This document shows positions 1 to 8,766 of a stretch of DNA of 64,000 bases, in pieces. The translations under genes were made by a program, and so were the position numbers. The notes beneath the pieces were generated by a model. That model did no database searches. It was not told the origin of the DNA and was given only the letters and a program-made list of their open reading frames with translations. This stretch comes from Halomicrobium salinisoli (GTDB lineage Archaea > Halobacteriota > Halobacteria > Halobacteriales > Haloarculaceae), in assembly GCF_020405185.1 (NCBI RefSeq), contig NZ_CP084463.1:2108001-2172000 (forward strand), written 5' to 3'. Each line of letters opens with the position of its first letter. Position 1 is the first letter of the stretch.

Positions 1-77
1 GGGTACTCGACGGTGAACGTCTCACCGTCCAGCGCGTGCTTCATCGTCGTTGCCATTGATTTGAGGACGCCGATCAT
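1..77 (-). CDS. nuoI: NuoI, complex I iron-sulfur subunit (partial, N-terminus only)
   Basis: Only the first 25 codons lie in the window, and the gene runs off the left edge. The visible peptide starts MIGVLKSMATTMKHALDG and continues to EYP, which matches the start of haloarchaeal NuoI. That protein carries two 4Fe-4S clusters in the peripheral arm of complex I. The gene follows nuoH in the same direction after 46 nt, as expected for the nuo operon. The ferredoxin-type cysteine motifs fall outside the window, so the call rests on the N-terminal residues and gene order. Confidence 0.8.
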   Translation of the reverse strand, partial: MIGVLKSMATTMKHALDGETFTVEY

Positions 78-123
78 AGTAGGTCACCTGCGGTTGTCGC
101 AGTCGGGCGAAGCAGATCGCGCA

Positions 124-1176
124 TCAGACGATCACCCCGACGATGACCGCCGTGAGGATCAGGTTGGCGAAGGCCAGCACGAGCAGGCCCTTCCACCCGA
201 TCGTGATCAGCTGGTCGATCCGGACGCGGGGCACCGCGGAACGGGCCCACTGCGTGAACATGAACACGCCCCAGATCTTGATCAGGAACCACACGATCCC
301 GGGCAGGACGGGCCCGGCGGGGCCGCCCAGGAAGATGGTCGCCACGATGGCGCCGCCCAGGAAGATGTGGACGAACTCGCCGAGGTAGATCAGCACGAAG
401 TACACCGACGAGTACTCGGTCTGGTACCCGGCGACGATCTCCGTCGGCGCCTCCGGGATGTCGAAGGGGTTGCGGCCCACTTCGGCGAGGTTCGCGATCA
501 TGAACAGGACGAACGCGAAGGGGTTCACGAAGGCGTACCACGCGGGGATCTCGAGCCCGGCGATCGAGACCAGCGTCTCCGCCTGGGCCTCAACGATCCC
601 GCTCATCTGGAGCGTGCCCGCGAACAGCACGACGGACACGCCAGTCAGGATCAGCGGGATCTCGTAGGCGAGGTTCTGCGCGACCGCGCGCAGGCCGCCG
701 AGGAACGAGTACTTGTTGTTCGAGGCGTAGCCGGCCATCACCAGGCCGAGCGAGGCGATCGACGCGACCGCGAACACGTAGGCCAGGCCGGCCTCGGGAT
801 CGGCGAGGTGGATGCCGTTCCCCATCGGGATGACGGCGAAGCCAAGCAGCGCCGAGGACGCGATCACCAGCGGCGCCAGGTCCCAGGCCGGGCGGTCGAC
901 GCCGTCCGGGACGATCAGTTCCTTCGAGATCAGTCGGACGGCGTCGGCCACGATGATCAGCAGGCCGGCGGGACCGTGTCGGTTGACGGCGATACGGTCG
1001 GTGAACGCGGCGGTGATCTTCCGCTTGGCCCACGGGCCGGCCAGCGCCGCGTTCAGCAGCATGATCGTGCCGATGACGGCCGCACCGACGATGCTCAGCA
1101 CGGCGAGGACGCCGGGGTCCGAGGCGTCGAGGCCCAGCAGATCCGCCAGCGTCTCGGGAAGCGGCGCGGCCTGCAT
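124..1176 (-). CDS. nuoH: NuoH, complex I membrane subunit H
   Basis: This 350-residue protein has about eight membrane segments. NuoH is the membrane subunit that forms the quinone-binding chamber next to NuoB and NuoD. The family signature AEVGRNPFDIPEAPTE is at residues 231-246, followed by a GYQTEYSS motif in the acidic loop thought to couple quinone reduction to proton pumping. The start codon overlaps the nuoCD stop by one base, which implies translational coupling. The gene lies third from the visible end of a nuoA-B-CD-H-I operon. Length is normal for the family. Confidence 0.96.
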   Translation of the reverse strand: MQAAPLPETLADLLGLDASDPGVLAVLSIVGAAVIGTIMLLNAALAGPWAKRKITAAFTDRIAVNRHGPAGLLIIVADAVRLISKELIVPDGVDRPAWDLAPLVIASSALLGFAVIPMGNGIHLADPEAGLAYVFAVASIASLGLVMAGYASNNKYSFLGGLRAVAQNLAYEIPLILTGVSVVLFAGTLQMSGIVEAQAETLVSIAGLEIPAWYAFVNPFAFVLFMIANLAEVGRNPFDIPEAPTEIVAGYQTEYSSVYFVLIYLGEFVHIFLGGAIVATIFLGGPAGPVLPGIVWFLIKIWGVFMFTQWARSAVPRVRIDQLITIGWKGLLVLAFANLILTAVIVGVIV

Positions 1177-2855
1177 CAGCGATCCACCTCCCCGAGCACG
1201 ATGTCCAGGCTACCGAGCGACGCGACCATGTCGGCCACGTACTCGCCCTCGGACATCGCCGGCAGCGTCTGCAGGTTCGAGAAGCAGGGGCTTCGGATCT
1301 TGAAGCGGGCGGGCTTGTCCGTGCCGTCCGCGCGGATGTAGATGCCGAGTTCGCCCTTCGCGCCCTCGACGGCGCGGTAGACCTCCGTGTCCGGGTCCGG
1401 ACGGAGGGTGCGCGGGACGTTGGCCTGGATGTCGCGGTCCTCCTCGGGCCAGTCCTCCAGCAGGTCGACGCACTGCTCGATGATCTTCGCGGACTCCTCG
1501 ACCTCGCGCATGCGGACGAGCAGGCGCGAGAAGTTGTCGCAGCCGTCCTCCGTGACGACGTCCCACTCCAGTTCGTCGTAGTAGCCGTAGGGGTCGTCCC
1601 GGCGGAGGTCGTAGTCGACGCCGGAGCCGCGAGCGACCGGTCCCGTCGCACCGTAGTCCTTGACCGCCTCGGGCGAGAGGACGCCGGTGTTGACCGTCCG
1701 CATCTGGAGGATCTCGTTGCCCGTGATGAGGTCGTGGTACTCGTTGAGCTTCTCCGGCAGGTCGTCGAGGAAGTCCCGGATCTTCTCGAAGAACTCCTCG
1801 CGGGGCTGGGGGACGTCCCAGGCGACCCCGCCCAGCCGGAAGTAGTTGAACATCAGCCGCTGGCCGGTCAGGTCCTCCAGAATCGACTGGACGACCTCGC
1901 GGTCACGGATGCCGTACTGGAAGATGGCGGTGAAGTCGCCGTAGACGTCCAGCGCGAACGTCGACACCGCGAGCATGTGGGCGGCGATCCGGGAGAGTTC
2001 GGCCCCCATCGTCCGGATGACCTGCGCGTAGTCGGGGACCTCGATGTCCGCGAGGTCCTCGGCCGCCCGAGCGTAGGCCCACTCGTTGAGCAGGCCCGCC
2101 GAGATGTAGTCCCACCGGTCGGGGTAGGGCATGATCTGGTGGCGGTAGGTGCCCTGCTGGCACATCTGCTCCTCGCAGCGGTGGAGGTAGCCGATGTCCG
2201 GTTCGACGTCGGCGACCTCTTCGCCGTCGAGCACCGTCTCCAGGTGGAGGACCCCGTGGGTCGCCGGGTGGTGCGGACCGACGTTGACGAACATCGTGTC
2301 CGGGTCGTCCGGGTCCTTGTGGTCCTCCTGGATCGGGTTGGCGTGCTCGCGCAGCGGGACGACCTGCGGCTGGTCCTGGTCGAAGTCGCGACGCAGCGGG
2401 TGGCCCTGCCAGGTCTCCGGCAGGAGGATCCGCCGCAGGTCGGGGTGGTCGTCGTACTCGATGCCCACCAGGTCGTAGGCCTCACGCTCGTGCCAGTCGG
2501 CCGTCTCGAAGACCGGCGCACCGCTCTCCGAGACCGGATCCTCCCTCGTCGTGGGGACGACCACCGACAGCTCCTGGGTGGGATCGTTGTACTTCTTGAG
2601 GTGGTAGATCGTCTCGAAGCGGTCCTCGTACTCCTGTGCGGTGACACAGGAGCAGTGGTCGAAGCCGGCCTGTTCCTTCAGCGTCGAGAGGACGTCCTGG
2701 ACGTCGTCCGGCCGGATGACGAAGCCCTCGGCGTTGAGATGTTCCTCCCGGTCGAGCACCTTCTCGCCGAGCAGGGCCTCCAGCCGGTCGTAGTCCAGCC
2801 CGTCCTCGGTGACGCCGACGACGTCGCCGACCGCGTCAGTGCGTTCGAGGCTCAT
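1176..2855 (-). CDS. nuoCD: NuoCD, fused 30-kDa/49-kDa complex I subunit
   Basis: This 559-residue protein joins two complex I subunits. Roughly residues 1-185 are the NuoC (30-kDa) part and hold the signature [19 protein letters not shown] and then [15 protein letters not shown]. The rest is NuoD (49-kDa), starting near [11 protein letters not shown] and ending in DIVLGEVDR, and it lines the quinone site. The C-D fusion also occurs in some bacteria and is the usual haloarchaeal form. The start overlaps the nuoB stop by 4 nt. Haloarchaeal complex I is known to lack NuoEFG, so the electron donor is probably not NADH; that is knowledge of the family and cannot be seen here. Confidence 0.96.
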   Translation of the reverse strand: MSLERTDAVGDVVGVTEDGLDYDRLEALLGEKVLDREEHLNAEGFVIRPDDVQDVLSTLKEQAGFDHCSCVTAQEYEDRFETIYHLKKYNDPTQELSVVVPTTREDPVSESGAPVFETADWHEREAYDLVGIEYDDHPDLRRILLPETWQGHPLRRDFDQDQPQVVPLREHANPIQEDHKDPDDPDTMFVNVGPHHPATHGVLHLETVLDGEEVADVEPDIGYLHRCEEQMCQQGTYRHQIMPYPDRWDYISAGLLNEWAYARAAEDLADIEVPDYAQVIRTMGAELSRIAAHMLAVSTFALDVYGDFTAIFQYGIRDREVVQSILEDLTGQRLMFNYFRLGGVAWDVPQPREEFFEKIRDFLDDLPEKLNEYHDLITGNEILQMRTVNTGVLSPEAVKDYGATGPVARGSGVDYDLRRDDPYGYYDELEWDVVTEDGCDNFSRLLVRMREVEESAKIIEQCVDLLEDWPEEDRDIQANVPRTLRPDPDTEVYRAVEGAKGELGIYIRADGTDKPARFKIRSPCFSNLQTLPAMSEGEYVADMVASLGSLDIVLGEVDR

Positions 2856-3541
2856 GGCGAATCAGCCCAGTTGTAGCGCATCACGAGGTCGTCTTCGTCG
2901 ATCTGGTCCGCGAGCTTCTGGACGAGTTCGTCCTGCTCGAGGTCGCCGAACTGCTCCAGCTCGTAGGGCTTGACGGTGACGGGCGCGGACTCGCCGTTGG
3001 CGATCCGCTCCTGGAGCTTGGCGACGCCGTAGATGAGCGCCTCGGGGCGGGGCGGGCAGCCGGGGACGTGGATGTCGCAGGGGATGACCTCCTCGGCGCC
3101 CTTGACGACGTTGTACCCCTCCTGGAAGGGACCGCCCGAGACGGTACACGAGCCCATGGAGACGACGAACTTGGGCTCGGGCATCTGGTCGTAGACGCGC
3201 TTCATCCGCGGGGCGAACTTGGAGACGATGGTCCCGGGGACGATGATCACGTCCGCCTGCCGCGGCGAGGCCCGGGGCACGCCCGCACCGAAGCGGTCCA
3301 GGTCGTGCTTGATCGCGTAGGTGTGCATCATCTCGATGCTGCAGCAGGCGATCCCGAACTGCAGCATGAACATCGACGAGCCCCGGACCCAGTTCATGAA
3401 CTTGTCGAACTTGGTGAGGATGAACGGCGTCGAGCCGAACGCCTCACGCAGCTTCGAGTTGAACCGGTTGTCCGCACCGCTGCCCATCCGGGCTTCCTGA
3501 GTAGACTGTGCGTCGCCGGGGGTCGATTGGTCACTGCTCAT
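2852..3541 (-). CDS. nuoB: NuoB, complex I N2-cluster subunit
   Basis: This is the 229-residue subunit that binds the terminal 4Fe-4S cluster N2, which hands electrons to quinone. The tandem cysteine motif [11 protein letters not shown], the [12 protein letters not shown] motif and VPGCPPRPE supply the four cluster ligands. The first 25 or so residues are a polar haloarchaeal extension ahead of the conserved core. The stop overlaps the nuoCD start by 4 nt and the nuoA stop lies 2 nt upstream, so translation of these genes is likely coupled. Confidence 0.97.
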   Translation of the reverse strand: MSSDQSTPGDAQSTQEARMGSGADNRFNSKLREAFGSTPFILTKFDKFMNWVRGSSMFMLQFGIACCSIEMMHTYAIKHDLDRFGAGVPRASPRQADVIIVPGTIVSKFAPRMKRVYDQMPEPKFVVSMGSCTVSGGPFQEGYNVVKGAEEVIPCDIHVPGCPPRPEALIYGVAKLQERIANGESAPVTVKPYELEQFGDLEQDELVQKLADQIDEDDLVMRYNWADSP

Positions 3542-3543
3542 GA

Positions 3544-3951
3544 TTAGTGTTCAGCCTGCCGTGAGGCGCGCGGGCTGCGCATCCACTTGACGGCGCCGTT
3601 GCGCCAGGCCCACCCGAGACCGAGAGCGAGCATCGCGAGGAACCCGAGCATCGGGTACAGCGCACGCGCGAGGCCGACCTGCGCGACGGCGTCTCCGTAG
3701 ATGACCGTCCACGGGAAGATCAGGACGGTCTCGATGTCGAAGACGAGGAACAGCAGCGCGACCATGTAGTACTGGATGTTGAACTTGATGCGTCGGCTGC
3801 TGCCGGTCGGGATCTCGCCGCTCTCGTAGGTGGCGCGTTTCCCTTGTTCTGGCACGGTCGGCCGGAGGAGGTACGATACCGTCATCATACTCAGCGGTAT
3901 CGCGATCCCCACCAGCGCGAGCGCGCCGATTGCGATCCATGAATTAGTCAT
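3544..3951 (-). CDS. nuoA: NuoA, complex I membrane subunit A
   Basis: This 135-residue protein has three membrane segments (about residues 5-27, 62-84 and 93-115). The motifs YESGEIPTGSS and FLVFDIETVLIFPW are typical of NuoA, whose loop contacts the quinone site. The start MTNSWIAIG was chosen because it matches the family N-terminus and lies about 40 nt after a TATA-like box. An upstream in-frame extension would run through that promoter. It is the first gene of the nuo operon. Confidence 0.93.
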   Translation of the reverse strand: MTNSWIAIGALALVGIAIPLSMMTVSYLLRPTVPEQGKRATYESGEIPTGSSRRIKFNIQYYMVALLFLVFDIETVLIFPWTVIYGDAVAQVGLARALYPMLGFLAMLALGLGWAWRNGAVKWMRSPRASRQAEH

Positions 3952-3990
3952 TCGAGAGTCTCCTATCGTGCGACGATTGCGACCGGTACC

Positions 3991-3998
3991 ATATAAGG
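3991..3998 (-). promoter_or_regulatory. TATA-like box of the nuo operon
   Basis: On the minus strand the sequence CCCTTATATGG, preceded by a CGAAAG stretch resembling a BRE, lies 40 nt before the nuoA start. Standard archaeal spacing would start the transcript near 3968 and give a leader of about 17 nt. Confidence 0.55.
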
Positions 3999-4125
3999 GT
4001 TGATTCTTTCGATTCTCGGGGGTTCGTCGGTCGTCGCTCCGATACCGTACCTCGGGGCGCCGGCCGCAAAAACCCTCGCTCACACCGGGTCGAACCGGCC
4101 CGAGAGCGGCGTCACGCCGGCGGTC

Positions 4126-4773
4126 TCAGTCCCAGTAGTCGTCCTTGAATCCAGGCGTCCCCAGCTCGTGGAGGTCCCGGGAGGCCTCGCCGACCCCCTC
4201 CTGGAGGCCGTCGTGGTACGCGACCAGCCGGTCGCGCAGTTCCGGGTGCTCCCGGGAGAGGATCTGGGCCGCCGTCAGCGCCGCGTTGAACGACTTGCCC
4301 GCGTCGACCGCCGTGATCGGCGCGCCCTGGGGCATCCCGATCACCGAGTCCACCGACTTCTCCTGGACGGGCACGCCGATCACCGGCAGCGGGTACGCGA
4401 TGGAAGCGGTCATGTTCGGCAGGTCCGCGCTCTTGCCGCCCGCGCCCGCGATGATCACGTCCAGCCCCCGGTCGGCCGCCGTCTCCGCGTAGGCGTACAT
4501 GAGTTCGGGCGTCCGGTGGGCCGACACCACGAACGTCTCGAAGGTGAACCGCGCCTCGGGCGGGTCCTCGTAGTCGGTCTGCTCCTCGAAGCCCAGTTCC
4601 TCGGCGAGCGCGGCGTACGCGCCCGGCCGCTTGCCCTTCCCGCCGGCCATCGTCGGGAGGTCCGAGTCCGATCCCATGACGATGCCGACGTCCGGCGTCT
4701 CCTCGTCGGGCAGATCCATCTCGGCTTGCTCGCGGAGCTGGTCGATCAGCGACTGGACGGAGTCTGCGGTCAT
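4126..4773 (-). CDS. purE: PurE, N5-CAIR mutase / AIR carboxylase
   Basis: PurE converts N5-carboxyaminoimidazole ribonucleotide to CAIR in purine synthesis, downstream of PurK. The catalytic motifs are GSDSDLP (residues 34-40) and SAHRTP (84-89), and AGAGGKSADLPNM is also typical. The stretch between the first two motifs is about 20 residues longer than in bacterial PurE and is acidic. This protein has 215 residues against about 160 in bacteria, and the extra length also includes a 25-residue N-terminal extension. The start MTADSVQSL was chosen because upstream codons run into repeat DNA. The gene lies downstream of purK, separated by a repeat-filled gap of 186 nt. Confidence 0.93.
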   Translation of the reverse strand: MTADSVQSLIDQLREQAEMDLPDEETPDVGIVMGSDSDLPTMAGGKGKRPGAYAALAEELGFEEQTDYEDPPEARFTFETFVVSAHRTPELMYAYAETAADRGLDVIIAGAGGKSADLPNMTASIAYPLPVIGVPVQEKSVDSVIGMPQGAPITAVDAGKSFNAALTAAQILSREHPELRDRLVAYHDGLQEGVGEASRDLHELGTPGFKDDYWD

Positions 4774-4815
4774 GTGCGGCCGTGCGCGGGGACCGACCGT
4801 AAGTGTGGGCGGTTC

Positions 4816-4958
4816 GCGCGAGGCCGACCGAAGGGAGGGCTCGGAATGGGCGAGCGAGCGGGGAGCGAAGCGACCCGCGAGCCGCGAGGTCGCGAGCGTT
4901 AGCAGGCGACCTCGGACAGAGCGAACGGGGAGCAAAGCGACCCGTGAGCCGCGAGGCC
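4816..4958. repeat. Two tandem hairpin-rich repeat units between purK and purE
   Basis: Two related units of about 65-75 bp fill the gap between purK and purE. On the minus strand each starts GGCTCRCGGGTCGCTT, continues through CCCCGYTCGCTC and ends in a self-complementary arm. The core is rich in GCTCGC/GCGAGC palindromes. Two similar units lie in frame inside gcvPB at 26203-26373, in the same orientation. I see no protein or terminal repeats, so this is a non-autonomous, REP-like repeat. Confidence 0.7.
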
Positions 4959-4959
4959 G

Positions 4960-6150
4960 TCAGTTCTCGAATGTGGTCTCGTCCCGCAGCGCGCCGACCG
5001 CCTCGACCAGCGCGTCCCGGTCGGCGTCCGGTTCCCCGACCAGCGTCACGTGGCCCATCTTCCGCAGCCGGTACACCTCGCGCTTGCCGTACCAGTGGAG
5101 GTGCGCGCGGTCGGTCCCCAGGATGGCCTCCTCGCCGGAGAGGGTCGCGTCCTGCCGTTCTTCGACGTCGCCCAGCAAGTTCGCCAGCGCCGTCGGCGCG
5201 CGCTGCTCGGTCGTCCCGAGCGGGCGTCCCGTCACGGCGCGGGCGTGCTGCTCGAACTGCGAGGTGTGACACCCCTCGATCGTCCAGTGGCCGGAGTTGT
5301 GCGGCCGCGGGGCGATCTCGTTGAGCAGGACCTCGTCGCCGTCCTGGAACAGTTCGATCCCGTAGACGCCCCGGCCCTCCATGACGTCGAGCACGTCGAG
5401 GGCGACCTCGCGTGCGCGCTCGCGAACGGCCTCGTCGACGCGGGCCGGCGCGACCATCTCCCGGAGGATCTCCTCGCGGTGGATCGTCTCGGTGACGGGG
5501 AAGGCGTCGCGCTCGCCGTCCCCCAGACACCCCATGATGGCGACCTCGCGGTCGAAGTCGACCATCTCCTCGACCATCGCGACGCCCTCGGGGTCCTCCG
5601 GCGTGGCGCCCTGGGCCGCGTCGACGATCTCGGCGAAGGCGTCGGCGACGTCGTCGGGCGACTCGACTGGGACGTTCCCGCGGCCGTCGTAGCCGCCGCG
5701 GCGCGCCTTCACCATCGCGGGGTAGCCAAGCTCCTCGCAGGCCTCGCGGAGGTCGGCCTCGCTGTCGACCCGGCGGAACTCGGGGACCGGAACGCCCGCT
5801 TCGGCGAGTTCGCGCTTCTGGACGAGCTTGTCCTGGATCAGCCGCAGCGTGTCCGGCTTCGGGTGGACCGGCACGCCCGTCTCCTCGCTGACCCGCTCCA
5901 GGGCGTCCGGGTCGGCGAGTTCGATCTCGAACGTGAGGTAATCGGCGCGCTCCGCGAGCGCGCGGATCGTCGCCTCGTCGTCGAAGTCCCCGGTCAGCGC
6001 GTCGCGGGCGACCGGCCCCGCCGGCGGATCCGGCGACGGGTCGGTGACGACCACCTCGATACCGAGCGGTGCGGCCGCCTCGGCCAGCATCCGCCCGAGC
6101 TGTCCCCCGCCGACGACGCCGAGCGTCGGGCCAGGTGTCGAGAGCGTCAT
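4960..6150 (-). CDS. purK: PurK, N5-carboxyaminoimidazole ribonucleotide synthase
   Basis: PurK is an ATP-grasp enzyme that carboxylates AIR with ATP and bicarbonate and supplies PurE. The N-terminal Rossmann-like motif GVVGGGQLGRML is at residues 11-22. ATP-grasp motifs follow, including LIQDKLVQK, VKARRGGYDGRG and the metal-binding LLNEIAPRPHNSGHWTIEG. At 396 residues it has the usual length. The start sits directly after a near-perfect palindrome (6153-6170), and a TATA-like box lies behind that, so the transcript may be leaderless and regulated. purE follows in the same direction. Confidence 0.95.
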   Translation of the reverse strand: MTLSTPGPTLGVVGGGQLGRMLAEAAAPLGIEVVVTDPSPDPPAGPVARDALTGDFDDEATIRALAERADYLTFEIELADPDALERVSEETGVPVHPKPDTLRLIQDKLVQKRELAEAGVPVPEFRRVDSEADLREACEELGYPAMVKARRGGYDGRGNVPVESPDDVADAFAEIVDAAQGATPEDPEGVAMVEEMVDFDREVAIMGCLGDGERDAFPVTETIHREEILREMVAPARVDEAVRERAREVALDVLDVMEGRGVYGIELFQDGDEVLLNEIAPRPHNSGHWTIEGCHTSQFEQHARAVTGRPLGTTEQRAPTALANLLGDVEERQDATLSGEEAILGTDRAHLHWYGKREVYRLRKMGHVTLVGEPDADRDALVEAVGALRDETTFEN

Positions 6151-6152
6151 TA

Positions 6153-6181
6153 CCGGAGGGTTCCCTCCGGCGCGGTTAAAC
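6153..6181 (-). promoter_or_regulatory. purK promoter with palindromic candidate operator
   Basis: The sequence CCGGAGGGTTCCCTCCGG (6153-6170) has perfect 8-bp arms around a 2-nt centre. It lies between a TATA-like GTTTAACC (about 6173-6181, minus strand) and the purK start at 6150. Its place between TATA and start suits a repressor site. A hairpin at the 5' end of the mRNA is the alternative. Confidence 0.45.
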
Positions 6182-6220
6182 GTTGCTGCACGCGTCGGCC
6201 GGGGCGGCTCCCGGCCGCTC

Positions 6221-6273
6221 TGGCCCGCCGTCGGCTACTCCGGCCCGCCGTCGGCTACTCCGGCCCGCCGTCG
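6221..6273. repeat. 20-bp tandem repeat over the end of a membrane protein gene
   Basis: The unit CGGCCCGCCGTCGGCTACTC occurs at 6221-6240 (first base changed) and 6241-6260, with a 13-base partial copy at 6261-6273. The stop codon of the membrane protein ending at 6255 lies inside the middle copy. This looks like replication slippage. The period of 20 is not a multiple of three, so only part of the array is translated. Confidence 0.75.
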
Positions 6274-6668
6274 CCCGGCGGTCGCGGCCAGAGGGCGTCC
6301 CGCACTCGCGGCCAGACGGCGTCTTCCAGCCACGGCCAGGCGACGAACCCGGCGGCGGCGACCAGCCCGCCCGCGAACGCGAGGAGCGTGTCCGTCGCCG
6401 GTCGCTCGCCGGAGGCGTGTGCGTCCCAGAGGACTGGGCCGAAGCCGAGCACTACCAGACAGCCGAGCAGGACGCCCTCCTGTGGCGTCGTGAGGAGGTC
6501 GTCGAGCCCCTTCAGCACGAGCGCGCCGGCGAGGACCGCGCCGACCACGGCGCCCTCGATGGGCCCCCACCCGCCGGCGGTCAGGCCGACGACGACGAAC
6601 AGGCCGAAGAAGAGCAGCGCCAGCGCCGCCGTGACCGCGTGTCGTATCCGCGTCCACGAGACGTCCAT
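6255..6668 (-). CDS. Small four-helix membrane protein, function unknown
   Basis: I do not recognise a named family for this 137-residue protein. It has four hydrophobic stretches at about residues 11-31, 37-56, 65-80 and 94-111, with a basic, Trp/Pro-rich C-terminus. The start MDVSWTRIRH was chosen because the codons upstream are not protein-like and lie in the gap to the next gene. It lies downstream of the Agl23-like gene in the same direction, with 95 nt between them. A link to cell-surface glycosylation is possible but unsupported. Confidence 0.65.
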   Translation of the reverse strand: MDVSWTRIRHAVTAALALLFFGLFVVVGLTAGGWGPIEGAVVGAVLAGALVLKGLDDLLTTPQEGVLLGCLVVLGFGPVLWDAHASGERPATDTLLAFAGGLVAAAGFVAWPWLEDAVWPRVRDALWPRPPGDGGPE

Positions 6669-6763
6669 GTGCGTGGTTCCGGCAGTCCGGTACAATAGAT
6701 TACTGGATCCCGTCGCGGGAATTAGGTGCGCGAGGGGCGGCGTCGCCAGGTCCGGGAGTCTGC

Positions 6764-8635
6764 CTACGCGCCGTCGCCCTCTGCGTGGGACTCGTGGACC
6801 CAGAAGGTCATCTCGGTGCCGTAGCTGCGCATCTCGTAGCTCTCGCGCTCGTAGTGCTCCGAGAGGATGTCCTCGGGGACGGTGGAGTCGGTCCGCGCTG
6901 TGATGACGACCGGCGGCTGGTCGTTGACCGCGCGGACGCTCAGGTTCTTGTCCGAGCGCTCGCAGGCCACGTCGGCGTCGGCGGACGCGAAGTACCACGG
7001 CAGCGGGAGCGTGTTGAACCACTTGCTGCACAGCGGCCGGTAGTTCATGCTCGAGGAGTTCCAGCCGGACGGATCCTGCTCGACGAGCGCCGACCCGTCG
7101 TCGTACCGCTCGTCCGGTTCGCCGTAGTAGAGCAGGACGTCGGTGCCGCCGTCGCCGTCGGCGGCGACCTCGCGGATCGTCCGTAGCTCCTCCCGCGGAT
7201 CGTCGCCGGGCTGGGCGTACTGGACGAGCGTGTTCGAGTCGGACTGGTCGTGCTGGTAGACGGCCGGGCCGCCGACGACGGCGAACTGCGCGACGACCAC
7301 CAGGAGCACGACGACGGCGGCGGTGACGCCGACGCGGTCGTCCGCGGCGAGCGCCTCGCGTCCCCAGTCGGCGACCCGAGACAGGCCGACGGCGGCGGGG
7401 ATCGACAGCGGAACCAGCGCGTGGACGACGATCCAGGCGCCGAAGATGTCCGTGCCCAGCGGGTAGCCCAGCACGGAGACGAACCCGCCGTAGGCGGCGA
7501 ACATGACGAGGTTGCGCGAACGGTCGCGGCCGTAGCGCTCGTAGAGGAACCCGATGACGGCGAAGACCGACAGGGCGGCCGCGCGCGTGCCCATGACCTC
7601 GACGTAGCGACCGAGGAACTCGGCGTACTGCGCCGTCAGCGTCTCGTTCTCCCCGGTCTCGTCGGCCTGGGTGACCCAGGTGACGAACTCCTCCTGAACG
7701 TAGTTCCATGTGTCGAGTACCAGCGTCGGGAGCTGGACGGGATTCGCCACGGCCTCCCAGAATCCGAGCGTCGTCGCTGGGTCGGCCGGCGGGTAGTTCA
7801 GTCCGTCGACCCCGGCCCCGCGGGGCGCGTAGAAGAACAGCGAGAGGAAGACGAACAGGACGCCGGCCATGACGAGGTGGAAGGAGTAGTCCACGACGCG
7901 TGCGCGGACGACCGCGGGCGCCTCGCGCGACCGCTCGCGGGCCGCCGACACCTTGCTCCAGAGCAGGTCCGCGCCGCTGTCGTGCCCCCGCGGGCGATAC
8001 AGCGCCTGGTCGGCGAGCAGCCCGGCGGCCCCGATCCAGGTCGCCACGTAGATGATCGCGTTCTCCTTGGCGGCGAAGCCGGCGGCCATCAGCGCCGCGG
8101 CGGCGTAGACGTAGCGGAAGCGGCGCGTGTCGTAGAAGCGAACGAGGAAGCCGAACGCGGCGAACATGAACGTCGCGACCAGCACGTCGCTGCGCATGAA
8201 CCGCGAGTAGTACAGCAGGACCGGGTTCAGTGCGAGAAACAGCGCCATGACGGCCATCTCGACCCGGCGGAGGTGCTCGCGGAAGAGCAGCGCGGTGGCC
8301 GGGAGCAGTCCGCCGACGATCGCCACCGGCAGGCGCATCGTGAAGTCGTTGGCCCCGAGGATCGGGAACAGCCAGCGGTTGACGTGCTGGATGAAGGGAC
8401 CGTGGATGATCCGCCGGTAGGCGAACGAGCCCGTCTCCTGGTAGTAGACGATCCAGTACCCCACCCGCCCCTCGTCCCAGTGAGCGATCCTGTCCCCCAG
8501 GAGGACGAACCGGAGGGCGAGCCCGAAGACCGTGACGGCGACCACGAGCCCCGTCGCCGTGAGGGCGTGCTGCCGTGCCCACGCGCGGGGCTCAGAGCGT
8601 ATGCGCGGCCGCTCGTGACTGCCGGGCGATGCCAT
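6764..8635 (-). CDS. Agl23-like membrane protein (flippase-associated, GT-C fold)
   Basis: This 623-residue membrane protein has about a dozen membrane helices. It resembles the haloarchaeal family annotated as flippase activity-associated protein Agl23, which belongs to the PMT/ArnT-like GT-C glycosyltransferases. The first external loop carries WDEGRVGYW (residues 53-61), where Asp54-Glu55 correspond to the acidic pair seen in such enzymes. Other typical motifs are YYSRFMRSDVL and FAAKENAII. The C-terminal region is soluble and probably faces outside. It likely acts in transfer or flipping of lipid-linked sugars for S-layer N-glycosylation. The family match is firm; the exact reaction is not known. 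Confidence 0.82.
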   Translation of the reverse strand: MASPGSHERPRIRSEPRAWARQHALTATGLVVAVTVFGLALRFVLLGDRIAHWDEGRVGYWIVYYQETGSFAYRRIIHGPFIQHVNRWLFPILGANDFTMRLPVAIVGGLLPATALLFREHLRRVEMAVMALFLALNPVLLYYSRFMRSDVLVATFMFAAFGFLVRFYDTRRFRYVYAAAALMAAGFAAKENAIIYVATWIGAAGLLADQALYRPRGHDSGADLLWSKVSAARERSREAPAVVRARVVDYSFHLVMAGVLFVFLSLFFYAPRGAGVDGLNYPPADPATTLGFWEAVANPVQLPTLVLDTWNYVQEEFVTWVTQADETGENETLTAQYAEFLGRYVEVMGTRAAALSVFAVIGFLYERYGRDRSRNLVMFAAYGGFVSVLGYPLGTDIFGAWIVVHALVPLSIPAAVGLSRVADWGREALAADDRVGVTAAVVVLLVVVAQFAVVGGPAVYQHDQSDSNTLVQYAQPGDDPREELRTIREVAADGDGGTDVLLYYGEPDERYDDGSALVEQDPSGWNSSSMNYRPLCSKWFNTLPLPWYFASADADVACERSDKNLSVRAVNDQPPVVITARTDSTVPEDILSEHYERESYEMRSYGTEMTFWVHESHAEGDGA

Positions 8636-8657
8636 TACCCTCAGTGGGGCGGGCGGG

Positions 8658-8668
8658 ATTTAGAATCC
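8658..8668 (-). promoter_or_regulatory. TATA-like box of the Agl23-like gene
   Basis: The minus strand reads GGATTCTAAATCCC about 25-33 nt before the start at 8635. This spacing predicts a leaderless transcript. The box lies back-to-back with the ribH promoter. Confidence 0.45.
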
Positions 8669-8735
8669 TTTTGGTCGGTTCGACCGCGCTCGAAGCGACC
8701 GCTCGGGGGCCGGCCGGAGCGGCGAACAACGGTAG

Positions 8736-8745
8736 TTCTTTTAGC
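8736..8745 (+). promoter_or_regulatory. TATA-like box of ribH
   Basis: TTCTTTTAGC lies 22-31 nt before the ribH ATG, the distance expected for a leaderless haloarchaeal promoter. Confidence 0.45.
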
Positions 8746-8766
8746 GCCGGACCCCGCCGGTCGGAT

